NCBI RefSeq assembly: GCF_026262505.1
Contig: NC_067207.1
Span: 4,782,252 to 4,846,251 of the forward strand
DNA: 64,000 bases
Reading direction: 5' to 3'
Origin: Trichomonas vaginalis G3
Lineage: Eukaryota > Parabasalia > Trichomonadida > Trichomonadidae
Shown here one piece after another: positions 31,095 through 39,240 of this stretch. The position numbers and the translations under genes were made by a program. The notes under the pieces are model-generated. The model had not been told where the DNA came from, ran no database searches, and worked only from the letters and a program-made list of their open reading frames with translations. How positions within the stretch are numbered: the first letter of the stretch is position 1; the number at the start of each line of letters is the position of its first letter.

Positions 31095-31295
31095 ATGAGC
31101 TCCGAGTCACCGAGAAAACTTGGTCAGATGTTAGCAGCTTACTTCCCTGAGGAGGATGGAAGCGTTACATACGTAAGGTTCAAAAACAACGAACCTGGAA
31201 TTGCGTACCAAATTCGCAATTACATGACCATGGAAGAGTACGAAAGGCTCCTACAAGAGAAACCAGCTCTAAACAACTCAGAAAAGAAAGAATAA
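31095..31295 (+). CDS. 66-residue protein, unknown (Maverick 1 cargo block)
   Basis: Starts at ATG 31095 (MSSESPRKLGQMLAAYFPEE) after AGTGACATTTTTA. A short beta/alpha-looking protein with an acidic-basic mix and C-terminal KPALNNSEKKE. I do not recognise it. It follows the previous small gene by about 40 bases with the same type of start box, and is convergent with the next gene. Confidence 0.5.
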   Translation: MSSESPRKLGQMLAAYFPEEDGSVTYVRFKNNEPGIAYQIRNYMTMEEYERLLQEKPALNNSEKKE

Positions 31296-31325
31296 AAAGT
31301 TTAACTCGTAATTGTTTATTTTTTT

Positions 31326-31931
31326 TTACTTGTATGGGCAAGCTGCAAGAATGAAGTCGACTATCTCAGTCTTTGTCTTGACGAGCTGGACGGCTCTTGC
31401 GAGTACGTCTGTTTTGCGGTCTCCAGCTGGTGTTTGACCTTCGTAATTGCGCATGTTCTTGAGAGCTCCAACTGTAAATGGTTGTAGGATGAAGAGTCTC
31501 TCAGACTGCTTGAGGTAGTCTTCACGGTCACGAACCGAATCTGTGGTACGAGTCGAATCGGTCGATTTGAGGGAAGAGACTGAAAGCCTGTCATCTTCCA
31601 TTGGAGCTGTAGCATACTCTTTGCGTAAGCGGTTCAGACCTTCTTCGAAGTCTTGGTCTCTCTTCGATTGAGATTGGAATTGGAATTGCTGGGGTGGAGC
31701 TTGCTGGGGTGGAGCTTGCTGGAACATCCAAGGGTTGGGGAAGTAAGGCATAGGTTGAGGAGGAGGGTAGTTCGGGAAGCCTTGTGGTGGGTAGTAACAT
31801 TGAGGTGGAAATTGGTAGTAATTTGGTGGAGGTACTTGCTGGAACTGAGGTGCAGGGGCTGGTGCTTTAGGTTCTGCAGCTTTCGGTACTTCTGGCTTTG
31901 GAAGGCATTCAGGAAGAGGAACGTCAGTCAT
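31326..31931 (-). CDS. proline/glutamine-rich protein (Maverick 1 cargo block)
   Basis: I take the ATG at 31931 (MTDVPLPECLPKPEVPKAAE), because the longer frame upstream runs through the GACAGGAAAA repeat island. The 201-residue protein has a Pro/Gln/Tyr-rich middle (PPPNYYQFPPQCYYPPQGFP), then a charged Ser/Thr-rich linker and a more ordered C-terminus (FILQPFTVGALKNMRNYEGQ, then VQLVKTKTEIVDFILAACPY). Truncated starts of homologues (MSDVPPTESIPKPEEPKAAE) are found at about 25591 and 52462, and bare MSDVPP at about 19692 and 46297. Unknown function; divergent from the next gene across a repeat island. Confidence 0.6.
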   Translation of the reverse strand: MTDVPLPECLPKPEVPKAAEPKAPAPAPQFQQVPPPNYYQFPPQCYYPPQGFPNYPPPQPMPYFPNPWMFQQAPPQQAPPQQFQFQSQSKRDQDFEEGLNRLRKEYATAPMEDDRLSVSSLKSTDSTRTTDSVRDREDYLKQSERLFILQPFTVGALKNMRNYEGQTPAGDRKTDVLARAVQLVKTKTEIVDFILAACPYK

Positions 31932-32134
31932 CCGTTTGTGTCCTGTCGGAAGGAAAATTTTTTCCCTTTGTCCGGAAAATATTTTCCTGTCGTTCGACCA
32001 AAAAGTTCTCAATTTTCGAAAATTTGAATGGTTTACGGACGAACAACAGGAAAATTTTTTCCCTTTGTCCGTAAAATATTTTCCCTTTGTCCGGAAAATT
32101 TTTTCCCTTTGTCCGGAAAATATTTTCCTGTCGG
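31932..32134. repeat. repeat island between divergent genes
   Basis: About 200 bases of TTTCCCTTTGTCCGGAAAAT and CTGTCGG units, related to the islands at 25190-25580 and 51990-52450. Both neighbouring genes read away from it, so it is also their promoter region. Confidence 0.75.
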
Positions 32135-32521
32135 ATGGAAGGACTCGGAATGCTAGAAGGATTTGACGAGGCAATTTACCTAATTGAAATTAACGACTGC
32201 GTAAAAGACTACTTGCGCAAGGTAATGAAGCCCAAGGTCAAGTTCACCAGTATTTCTGGAAGGTCTACACTTCAGCTCGAGACTTCGACTGGAATTCCAA
32301 TTCAAATACCAGACGGGACAGCCTACGATGGCATAAAGGACGCCAAAAGAGAAACTCTTGTTAAGTTCCTAAACAAACGTCCTTGGATAAAAATACCAAA
32401 CAAGGAGAACCCCCTACCCCATATGAAATTGGCAATTCAGTCTCTCCTTCACTTCTCGGGTCAGCCGTTCTACATAACCTGTGAAGGCGACATTCAGCCA
32501 GTTCTTCAGCCAGTTCAGTAA
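32135..32521 (+). CDS. 128-residue protein, unknown (Maverick 1 cargo block)
   Basis: Starts MEGLGMLEGFDEAIYLIEIN at 32135. The body (VMKPKVKFTSISGRSTLQLE, then GIPIQIPDG and RPWIKIPNKENPLPHMKLAI) is mixed alpha/beta and ends with a VLQPVQ tail. Homologous gene starts without bodies occur, reverse, near 25140-25230 and 51940-52030. Not recognised. Confidence 0.6.
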   Translation: MEGLGMLEGFDEAIYLIEINDCVKDYLRKVMKPKVKFTSISGRSTLQLETSTGIPIQIPDGTAYDGIKDAKRETLVKFLNKRPWIKIPNKENPLPHMKLAIQSLLHFSGQPFYITCEGDIQPVLQPVQ

Positions 32522-32635
32522 ACATCTCATTTTAACTTCACTTTTTTTATGTTTTTACGCATGTGAAGAAGAAGCCTTCTGGTAAGTTTCTTATAGCCAT
32601 ATACATGGCACGCTTTGAGTAAAAACATTTTTTGA

Positions 32636-33220
32636 ATGAAGCAAGTTAAATTCGTCCCACACCAATCTCAATGGACCGATGAAGAGTTTCAAGCTATGGT
32701 TGAAGACGTTGAGAACGACATAGACGGCGAACTTGAAGGAGCTCAAATCACAATTGCAACCAAAATTGCAGGAGTCAAGGAACAGATAGCTCCACTTAAA
32801 GCTACCAAAGCTACTCTTGACCTCATGGATAGTTACCGTTTAGATGTCAAGAGTGGAATAAGACAATTAAAATTAAAACTTCTAAACTACGAAGCTATAC
32901 TCCAAAAGTTAGCAGAAATGAGAAGACTTTACCAGAGCTACTTACATGTAAGGGACTTACCTTCAAGCAGTCCGACCAAAGATGAATTTGTTGACATTGT
33001 CCCAATTTTGTCCGAAAGTCAGCTCAGATGTTTCGAACTGCTCCCAACATATCCGGAATATGAACGTTTGCCTGAACTCTTCCACAATCTCAAAAAACGT
33101 TTTTTGGTTCTCATGTTCCAAACTTTTATCGGAAGAGACAACAAACGTTCAGAAGAAGAACAAGATATTATTTTAAACTTGTTGTATGACTTAACCGTCA
33201 TAACAAGCTTTTTGAAGTAA
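32636..33220 (+). CDS. 194-residue helical protein, unknown (Maverick 1 cargo block)
   Basis: Starts at ATG 32636 eight or so bases after ACATTTTTTG. Helical throughout: an N-terminal acidic part (WTDEEFQAMVEDVENDIDGE), a coiled region (KIAGVKEQIAPLKATKATLD) and a C-terminal part ending ILNLLYDLTVITSFLK. No motif recognised. It is followed after 32 bases by the next gene in the same direction, so these may be co-regulated. Confidence 0.6.
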   Translation: MKQVKFVPHQSQWTDEEFQAMVEDVENDIDGELEGAQITIATKIAGVKEQIAPLKATKATLDLMDSYRLDVKSGIRQLKLKLLNYEAILQKLAEMRRLYQSYLHVRDLPSSSPTKDEFVDIVPILSESQLRCFELLPTYPEYERLPELFHNLKKRFLVLMFQTFIGRDNKRSEEEQDIILNLLYDLTVITSFLK

Positions 33221-33252
33221 AACCGTCATTCTCAAACCACTTCATTTTTTCG

Positions 33253-33588
33253 ATGTCCGAACAAGCACCGAAGCCAAACTCAATGGCAGATGTCCTTTCA
33301 AGGTTGTCAGACAAGCGCCCAGTTCAAATTCAAATTGCCCAATTGAACGCTCATCTGTCAAACACCATTAAGACTCTCCAAAGTAGTCTTATGGAAGAGA
33401 TAACCAATCTCAAAGTCGAAGTCCTCACGAACCAAGCTTCCAATAAGAAAGTCCTGAACGATTTCGCGGAAACCTTGCGCCAATACAACATAGAGAACCA
33501 AAACCTTGCCCAACTCATCTACCGTTTCTTCGAAGAGATTGACACCATTTGGGCGGCACTCGGAAAGGACAGAACCTCCACACCGTAA
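33253..33588 (+). CDS. 111-residue coiled-coil protein (Maverick 1 cargo block)
   Basis: Starts MSEQAPKPNSMADVLSRLSD directly after the TCATTTTTTCG box. Residues about 25-95 are a coiled coil (LNAHLSNTIKTLQSSLMEEI, ENQNLAQLIYRFFEEIDTIW). No known family. Its end overlaps the next open frame by 40 bases. Confidence 0.6.
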   Translation: MSEQAPKPNSMADVLSRLSDKRPVQIQIAQLNAHLSNTIKTLQSSLMEEITNLKVEVLTNQASNKKVLNDFAETLRQYNIENQNLAQLIYRFFEEIDTIWAALGKDRTSTP

Positions 33589-33935
33589 TTCGTGAGTACC
33601 AAATTCAAGAAGGAATTTTCGAGGAAGAAGAGGAAGAAGAGGAAGAAGAGAAACACAAAGAAGAGGAAGTTTGGGCAACCCTTGTTGCCGATGACGCTTA
33701 TGAAATTTCCCAACCCTACCCATACAAAATCCGCAACAAGGAGACCGGCAAGGTTCTTACCCCAGTCCTCAACAACTTGGGACACTTGAACCTTACCCTT
33801 CGGAATTACGGTTCAATTTCCATGGGAAAGCTTGTCGGTATGCAATGGGTTCCAAATCCAAACAAGAAGACGAGGGTCAGACACATTGACGGTGACCAGC
33901 TCAACAACCGTAAGGAGAACCTCGAGTGGTTCTAA
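33549..33935 (+). CDS. HNH-type endonuclease-like frame without its own ATG
   Basis: An open frame of 129 codons that has no ATG before its conserved part. The N-terminal third is an acidic run (many consecutive Glu); the C-terminal part VGMQWVPNPNKKTRVRHIDG followed by DQLNNRKENLEW matches the HNH_3 pattern (HIDGD-x-LNNR-x-ENLEW) seen in phage-borne homing endonucleases. The start is uncertain. It overlaps the coiled-coil gene upstream, and an HNH domain here suggests a mobile-intron-like or DNA-processing nuclease of the element. Confidence 0.6.
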   Translation: MGGTRKGQNLHTVIREYQIQEGIFEEEEEEEEEEKHKEEEVWATLVADDAYEISQPYPYKIRNKETGKVLTPVLNNLGHLNLTLRNYGSISMGKLVGMQWVPNPNKKTRVRHIDGDQLNNRKENLEWF

Positions 33936-33984
33936 GAGTAAAAAAATTTTATTTTAGGGGGAAACCCCGAGTAAATTTAGGTGT

Positions 33985-34248
33985 TTATTTAGATAAGTAG
34001 GTTAAATTAATGGTAATTTGTAAAATTAGTTCCCGACCTTTGAATTGGGCTCTTTCGTCATCCCAGTTGCATAGGAGGTCGTCCCAGAGGAGTTGGTAGA
34101 ATTGCCAATCCAAGGACGATTTGTCCTCCCAAGCATTGAGGATGTACTGCTCGTAGAGTCTCATGACCTCTCCCTTGCACCAGACACCCTCTCCCTTGGA
34201 ACGTAAGGCTTCTTCGAAGTGCTCGAATGCGATTGGCTGCTTGACCAT
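33985..34248 (-). CDS. 87-residue protein, unknown (Maverick 1 cargo block)
   Basis: ATG at 34248 follows the reverse-strand box TCATTTCGG. The sequence (MVKQPIAFEHFEEALRSKGE, then LYEQYILNAWEDKSSLDWQF) is rich in aromatic residues and helical. I do not recognise it. It is divergent from the frame starting at 34279; 30 bases lie between the two ATGs. Confidence 0.5.
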   Translation of the reverse strand: MVKQPIAFEHFEEALRSKGEGVWCKGEVMRLYEQYILNAWEDKSSLDWQFYQLLWDDLLCNWDDERAQFKGRELILQITINLTYLSK

Positions 34249-34278
34249 CCGAAATGACACTTTTTGTCCGTTTGGTCA

Positions 34279-34563
34279 ATGTTCGTGTCTCGTGCCATAG
34301 TCGACGAAAATACAGACAAACAGGTTATATATGAGTTTGAGACCAAGAATGGTGTAACTCGACCTGTCCGATTCAAAGACTCCGAGGGCGACCATGAAAT
34401 TAAACGGAAATTAGCTAGGAAGGAATATAAAAATTTTTTACTTCATGCAATGTTTTATTTCTGTGCCGTCTTCAAGTATGCCCCAGTACTTACGCTTGGA
34501 GAGGACATGAACTTCGGTGAAAATTTTGTCCAATTTGAATCGACCCATCTTCTCACCGACTAA
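34279..34563 (+). pseudogene. small gene remnant running into the polymerase 3' end
   Basis: Begins MFVSRAIVDENTDKQVIYEF and continues with a plausible charged body for about 50 codons; the remaining part of the frame is antisense to the polymerase coding region and lacks gene-like composition. Probably the stump of a gene of the same block, abutting the polymerase locus. Confidence 0.4.
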
Positions 34564-36582
34564 ACCCATTTCAATGAGTTTGTTGTACCCTTCTTCGTTT
34601 GTCATGAGTGCGTCAATGTTCTCATAGTAAACCACACTTTGGATTTGACTTCGGAGAAGAATTTGTTGTAGTTGTCAAGGACTGCTTTGCGAACTGAGGG
34701 TAAGACCAATGTTCGACAATAGGTTTTAATGTGGTTACTAAGCCACTTTGACCTTGAGTGAACTCGTACTTCAAAACAAAAGGAGAAAACCTTTCAACAA
34801 AGTTGTCGACCTTCTCATAATGTTTACTCTTCATCTCTTGAGGTTTCTTAATGGAATATCCCCATGTCGAATTCATAAGCAATTTGAGTGTCATTGCAAG
34901 TTTGGGGTTTGAAGCTTTCCTAATATCATACAGTTGTTGTATGACTTTTCCAACTGTATAGTTCCTTCCCGGGAACTCACCATCTTCGTTTGGAATTCCA
35001 GTCGGAATATATTGGACAAACCTCATGTACGCAGCGTTAAGGTCGACATAGTATATCTTTTCATCTGAGTCGAACTTGTCGCAACCAATTGGTCCAGTTT
35101 GTGGAAATTCAAGTGAGTCTCTTATCTTCTGAGAAACTTCTCCTGTTATCTCATAAACATCGTCGAAGCAACCTGTTTCATATAAAACCTTCTGACCTAA
35201 CTCAGATGCTCTCCAATACAATTTGACGTCAATTGGATGTCTCAATGGAAGTTTGTTTATAGCATCTTGAAGTTCTTGCAACCTCATTGGAAGTTCTTCT
35301 GGTTCAGGTTGGTATCCGAACAATCCAACTCCTTGTGGAATTGTGTACTTCTTTTGTACTAGAACTTTGTCTGGAACAACTTTTGGTCTTGCTAACAGTG
35401 AAAAGTTTGTTTCGTCTTTTGGTACAAAAGTTTCTGTCAGCTTGTCATCTGGAATTGGTTCCAACAAACCTTTCTCGAAAAGAATGTTTACAGCTCTGAC
35501 AATGTTGCACTTGCCTTTTCCGAACAATGGGTTTGTAAGACTTTCGTTCAACATGAAGTGGTTGTGGACAATTACAATCTTCAACCATGGCAATTTGAAG
35601 TCAACAACATAGTCGTCATGTGAAGAACCTTTAGCTGTAGGTATGTTGACTCGGATATTGACATTTGCCAACGGTGCAATTTTTGCCAATTGACCTCTGA
35701 GAATGTACCTTGTCTTCACACATGACTCAAGATACTTCATTTTCTCATCTGTAACAAGACCAGAGTTCCTGAGACATGTAAGAATGCAAGGTTCATTGAC
35801 AATTGTTTCAATTGAATTGTAAATTCCATACCTTGTCAAGTCAATGTCAGACTTATTTCTGAACGGGAAGTATCCAGCATGTTGTCTGACTGCTTGAGGG
35901 TTAGGTTGGTACCATTCGAACTTGACACTTGCAATTCCTTCAATTGCATTCAAAATGTCTGAGTCGGAGTCAACCATTTGTTCTCTCTTTGTAGTCTTGA
36001 AAGCGTCAAGAAGTTGCGGCTGTTGTGACATTGCCATATGCATAGTAAATGTGACCATCCAAATCTGTTATGGTCAATCTGAGATTGTGTCCTTTCTTAT
36101 TTCCGTCTTGTATGGCAGCAAGTACCCATGAAGCCTTCTTTGTTCTTTCCTTCGTCAAAGTTTACTGTAAAGGTTCGACCAGAAGTAATTTGACTTCTAA
36201 CTTCACGGTACTTCTCATATGCATATCTTGTTCTTTCCATGGGAGCATGTGTGTCTTCACCTTTTCCTTTTTTCCTTCTCAAAGGATGCAATTGTTCGTC
36301 ATGTTTCCAGTAGAATCTGGCAAAGCCGTCGTGTCCTTCAACTTGAGGTTCACTAACATCGAAAGGCATGTCCATAAGACGTTCTTCTTCTAACCTCTCT
36401 AGTCTGTTTGGATAATTGGCACGTGCTGTTTCCAAATCCATTTCGTAGCGACCAGACAGTTTGTCATAGACTTTTATGGGTCTTCTCTTCCTATATTTAA
36501 ACTTCTTCGAAACTCTCCAACCATAACTTTGCAACTCTGCTTTTATTCTAGCAGACTTTCTGTCCATTCTATATGGGGGCAT
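34438..36582 (-). pseudogene. polB: family B DNA polymerase locus (Maverick 1)
   Basis: Three successive reverse-strand frames. The long middle one (34622-36058) contains YYVDLNAAYMRFVQYIPTGI, the motif A region of protein-primed family B polymerases, and ASNPKLAMTLKLLMNSTWGY, the motif B region (K...N-S-x-x-G-Y). The upstream frame (36097-36582) is basic and would be the N-terminal region, and the last one covers the C-terminal palm and thumb side. PolB replicates the element's own DNA and is a hallmark of Mavericks. Broken, about two interruptions. No polymerase is found in Maverick 2. Confidence 0.88.
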
Positions 36583-36612
36583 TTTTATAAAAATAAAAAA
36601 ATATTTTTTTCT

Positions 36613-36873
36613 TTACTTTACATAACTGCCTGAAGCCATAAGTCTTTGACGCCAACCCATACCAGCTAATGAAGGTTGACTTGGTTTAGTTTGGAAACTA
36701 AACTTTGGTTTTAGTTTATCTTCAGTTTTTGGTTTCTCTTCTTCTATCGGTTTTTCGTCACTTTTCGGTTCCTTTGACTTTACCTCACCTGCAGGAATAG
36801 TTGTGTCGTCAACATCTTCATAAATATCATATGCCATTTGTTTTTGTTTTCCTTTCAACTTTTTGTTCAGCAC
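36613..36873 (-). pseudogene. inverted 3' fragment of the acidic-protein gene
   Basis: The last 85 or so codons match the end of the gene at 17941-18523 (shared SLAGMGWRQRLMA and the EEKPKTED run) with some substitutions. It lies directly upstream of the polymerase start, so its trailing region supplies the polymerase promoter (AAAAAAATATTTTTTTATTTTT). Confidence 0.85.
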
Positions 36874-37031
36874 AAAAAACTACTCGGTCAAAGTGTTGTC
36901 AGTTTTGTAAAATAACCGTCCTATCTTGTTTTAAAAGGGAGAAAAGGCTTCTCAAAGTATACTTCCTTGGAACGCCTGTAACTTTTCCTGTAGCGACGAT
37001 AGACCCTTACTTGTCCGGACAAAGTTATACT

Positions 37032-37102
37032 AAACATCTTCAGGGCTAGAGGGCACGAAGTGCCTGGAGGCCCCACTACTTTTTTTTTTTTTTTTTTTTT
37101 TT
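37032..37102. repeat. Maverick 1 right terminal inverted repeat
   Basis: Inverse of the left tip, ending in 23 T. The adjacent 36940-37031 is not shared with the left end of Maverick 1 but matches the inner terminal segment of Maverick 2 (TATAACTTTGTCCGGACAAG and CCAAGGAAGTATACTTTGAG). So the right end of Maverick 1 is of the Maverick 2 type and its left end is not. Confidence 0.9.
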
Positions 37103-37154
37103 CATACATTTAAAAAAACTTGTTAAAAATGAAATTAAAAAATTATGTTTATTA

Positions 37155-37685
37155 TTACGCTGTGAATGTGTCAACAGCGGTCATGCCTGTATCTGTATCC
37201 CATATTTGCCACAACCTTTCTGTATCTGCATTTGTGTATTTCGGTTTCAGCTGATACATTTGATTTGGCGTGTAATTTGTTCCAGTTAATGGATTAATTG
37301 GGAGATCTTCATGCAGTGTGTTATTATTGTACTCCCAAATAAAGGCAGGAATAGCCTGAATGCTTTGGCAGCGCTCCAATGTCGGCCAGAATCTCTCAAT
37401 CTTCCCATTTTGGTAGGGAGAATGAGAGTCTGTATGCCGCCATTGGACGCCCCAAAGATCAAGTAGATCTTGAAAGGCGCCCCTATTTTCTGAACCGTTG
37501 TCGGTCCAGAAACAATAAGGGGCGCCAAATTCAATGAAGGCGGAAGCCGCAACGTTCGCTGTCGTCGCTGCCAGCATATCTGGTATTTGTATACACGCTA
37601 GTCTTATATACGAAAAAAGGAGATTTGACAGAATGTCAAATCTCCTCAAAAAGTGACAGTTTACATGGCAAACAATTGCGAGCAA
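37155..37685 (-). pseudogene. partial DDE/rve integrase, not of Maverick type
   Basis: The frame shows the second half of an rve integrase core: FWTDNGSENRGAFQDLLDLW, then THTDSHSPYQNGKIERFW-type spacing with the second Asp (TDNGSE) and the Glu (GKIERF) in place, and a C-terminal tail with WEYNNNTLHE and a PxxxYQ-like step. It differs clearly from the Maverick integrases in this window. The N-terminal half of the core is absent; the frame upstream reads into hairpin sequence. Trichomonas carries many rve-domain genes of DNA-element origin; which family this belongs to I cannot tell. Confidence 0.7.
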
Positions 37686-37883
37686 TTTTTAGCCATTTTG
37701 GCTGAGAACTAGGGTCTGCGAGGTACATAGATAGAATCAGTACCTCGCAGACTCTAGTTCTCTATATGGCGCCGAGAAATTTTGGTGAAATGCGACGACA
37801 TTTCACCAAAATTTTCTCGACGCCATAGGATGAATTGGAGGGTGTGAGATACTATTACATATAATAGTACTCACACCCTCCAA
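37618..37883. repeat. four consecutive long hairpins
   Basis: Hairpin 1: 37618-37646, 13-bp arms (GGAGATTTGACA) with a 3-base loop. Hairpin 2: 37704-37762, 22-base arms with one mismatch (GAACTAGGGTCTGCGAGGTA). Hairpin 3: 37765-37827, about 28-base arms with one mismatch and one bulge (GAGAAATTTTGGTGAAATG). Hairpin 4: 37835-37883, 14-base arms (TTGGAGGGTGTGAG) extended by an inner TACTATTA stem. They follow each other with almost no gap after hairpin 2. Their sequences are unrelated to each other. Confidence 0.9.
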
Positions 37884-38142
37884 AACCTCGAAAATCTCAA
37901 AATTTCCTGCAATTATCATCAACTTTGCATAGCACAATCGGCCAAAAAATCATTCAATTGTCCTTCTTCTCAATATTTCTTAACTCTTTCGATTTCTTTC
38001 AAAATATCTTTCAATAATCTTTCAATGATAAATATTATACAAAAACGATTAGTATGAAACTTTTTTGCATTTTAAAAATATTTTATATTTCTGTTTTTAT
38101 TTCAATTTTTATATTTTTATTTTCCTTTTTTTTAGATGAAAC

Positions 38143-38371
38143 AAAAAAAAAGGTAGTGGGGCCTCCAGGCACTTCGTGCCCTCTAGCCCTGAAGATGTTT
38201 AGTATAAATGAAGTTTTTTGGGTACTGGGGGCCTCCAGGCGCGTTGCGCCCTCTAGCCCATAAAAAATTTTTGGTAGAGCACTCAAAATAGTATAACTTT
38301 GTCCGGACAAGTAAGGGTCTATCGTCGCTACAGGAAAAGTTACAGGCGTTCCAAGGAAGTATACTTTGAGA
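38143..38371. repeat. Maverick 2 left terminal inverted repeat with a stacked second tip
   Basis: Outer tip: A9 then GGTAGTGGGGCCTCCAGGCA...GATGTTT. A second, diverged tip, GGTACTGGGGGCCTCCAGGC...CTCTAGCCCA, follows at about 38224. The extra 89 bases (38207-38295) lie between two copies of AGTATA, and without them the sequence equals the right end of Maverick 1. The same stacked arrangement is inverted at 62502-62751. Confidence 0.9.
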
Positions 38372-38421
38372 AGCCTTTTCTGTCACTTTTCAGGAAAAAA
38401 CATTTTTATTATTATATATAA

Positions 38422-39240
38422 ATGAATTTTACAAAACCACCGTTACCCTTCTTTGGAAATAAGAGTAGATGTAAAGATATTCTATTGAGAGAACTTAAGA
38501 AACTACCGAATGGTCTAACATTTGTAGATTTGTTCGGTGGAAGTTTCTATATATCCCATTTGTGCCATACAATATTCCCAGACTCAAAGATTATATGCAA
38601 TGACTTCGACAACTATATGGACCGTCTCAAACATATACCAGACACAAACAATATATTGAAAGAGTTAAAAGAAAAGATACCTATAGGTAAGATGGAACGT
38701 ATACCATTAGATAAGAAAAATATTGTGAGAGAGGTTTTGAAAAAAGCAGAATATATAGACTGGGATAGTATATCTGCTAGACTATTATATAGTGGTTCTA
38801 TAAGAGTTCATGACATTGAAACACTTATGTCAAATGTTTTATATCTTAACTATACAAATGTTTTCAAAGAGGACATAGAAAAATATATTGAGGGTATAGA
38901 GTTTGTGAGATGTCGTTGGACAGAGTTGTATGAAAAATATAAAGACAAGGAAAATGTTTTCTTTATAGTGGACCCGCCGTTCTATAACACATGCGATTTT
39001 CAATACCAAGTAGACTGGACTTTGAGAGACTCTTTAGAAACTTTAGACGTTTTACATAACCATCCATGCTTTTACTTTACATCCGATAAAAGTGGTTTGG
39101 AAACCGTTATGAGATGGTTAGAGGACATACATGACTATGAGTTTAGATATGACAAGATAGAATATGAGAGAGGTCCTATAAACCGGAGAAAGTGTCATAA
39201 CAAAGAAATTTTACTAGTAAGTAAATGTGGTTTGAAATAG
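38422..39240 (+). CDS. Dam-like DNA N6-adenine methyltransferase (Maverick 2)
   Basis: Whole 272-residue copy, nearly identical to 12607-13425, with motif X PFFGNKSR, motif I FVDLFGGS and catalytic DPPF. Two intact copies in a region where most neighbours have decayed suggest either very recent insertion or selection to keep methylation, for example marking of element DNA. A 180-bp piece of its 3' part is present in reverse at 62330-62510 next to the right terminal repeat. Confidence 0.92.
   Translation: MNFTKPPLPFFGNKSRCKDILLRELKKLPNGLTFVDLFGGSFYISHLCHTIFPDSKIICNDFDNYMDRLKHIPDTNNILKELKEKIPIGKMERIPLDKKNIVREVLKKAEYIDWDSISARLLYSGSIRVHDIETLMSNVLYLNYTNVFKEDIEKYIEGIEFVRCRWTELYEKYKDKENVFFIVDPPFYNTCDFQYQVDWTLRDSLETLDVLHNHPCFYFTSDKSGLETVMRWLEDIHDYEFRYDKIEYERGPINRRKCHNKEILLVSKCGLK

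Larger units (their letters stand above)
12390..37102. mobile_element. Maverick/Polinton element 1
   Basis: About 24.7 kb bounded by a short inverted repeat whose outer edge is a run of about 23 A (left) or T (right) followed by GGTAGTGGGGCCTCCAGGCA (left, 12413 onward; inverted on the right at 37032-37080). The 6-bp target duplication CATACA lies at 12384-12389 and 37103-37108, as expected for a Maverick. Parts: methyltransferase, fibre, integrase, KilA-N genes, family B polymerase, and a giant internal inverted repeat. I see no capsid, ATPase or protease locus. The element is broken, with roughly twenty interruptions spread over its genes. The left 7 kb is nearly identical to Maverick 2, so the two copies are young relative to each other. 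Confidence 0.93.
37103..38142. other. host spacer between the two Mavericks
   Basis: 1.04 kb bounded by the target duplications CATACA (37103-37108) and TGAAAC (38137-38142). It contains the remnant DDE integrase gene, a run of four hairpins, and about 250 bases of plain AT-rich DNA before Maverick 2. Confidence 0.8.

Noticed and set aside
37103-38142. Reading both Mavericks and the gap as one 50-kb composite element
   Set aside because: Each has its own tips and its own 6-bp target duplication, so two separate insertions explain the structure better.
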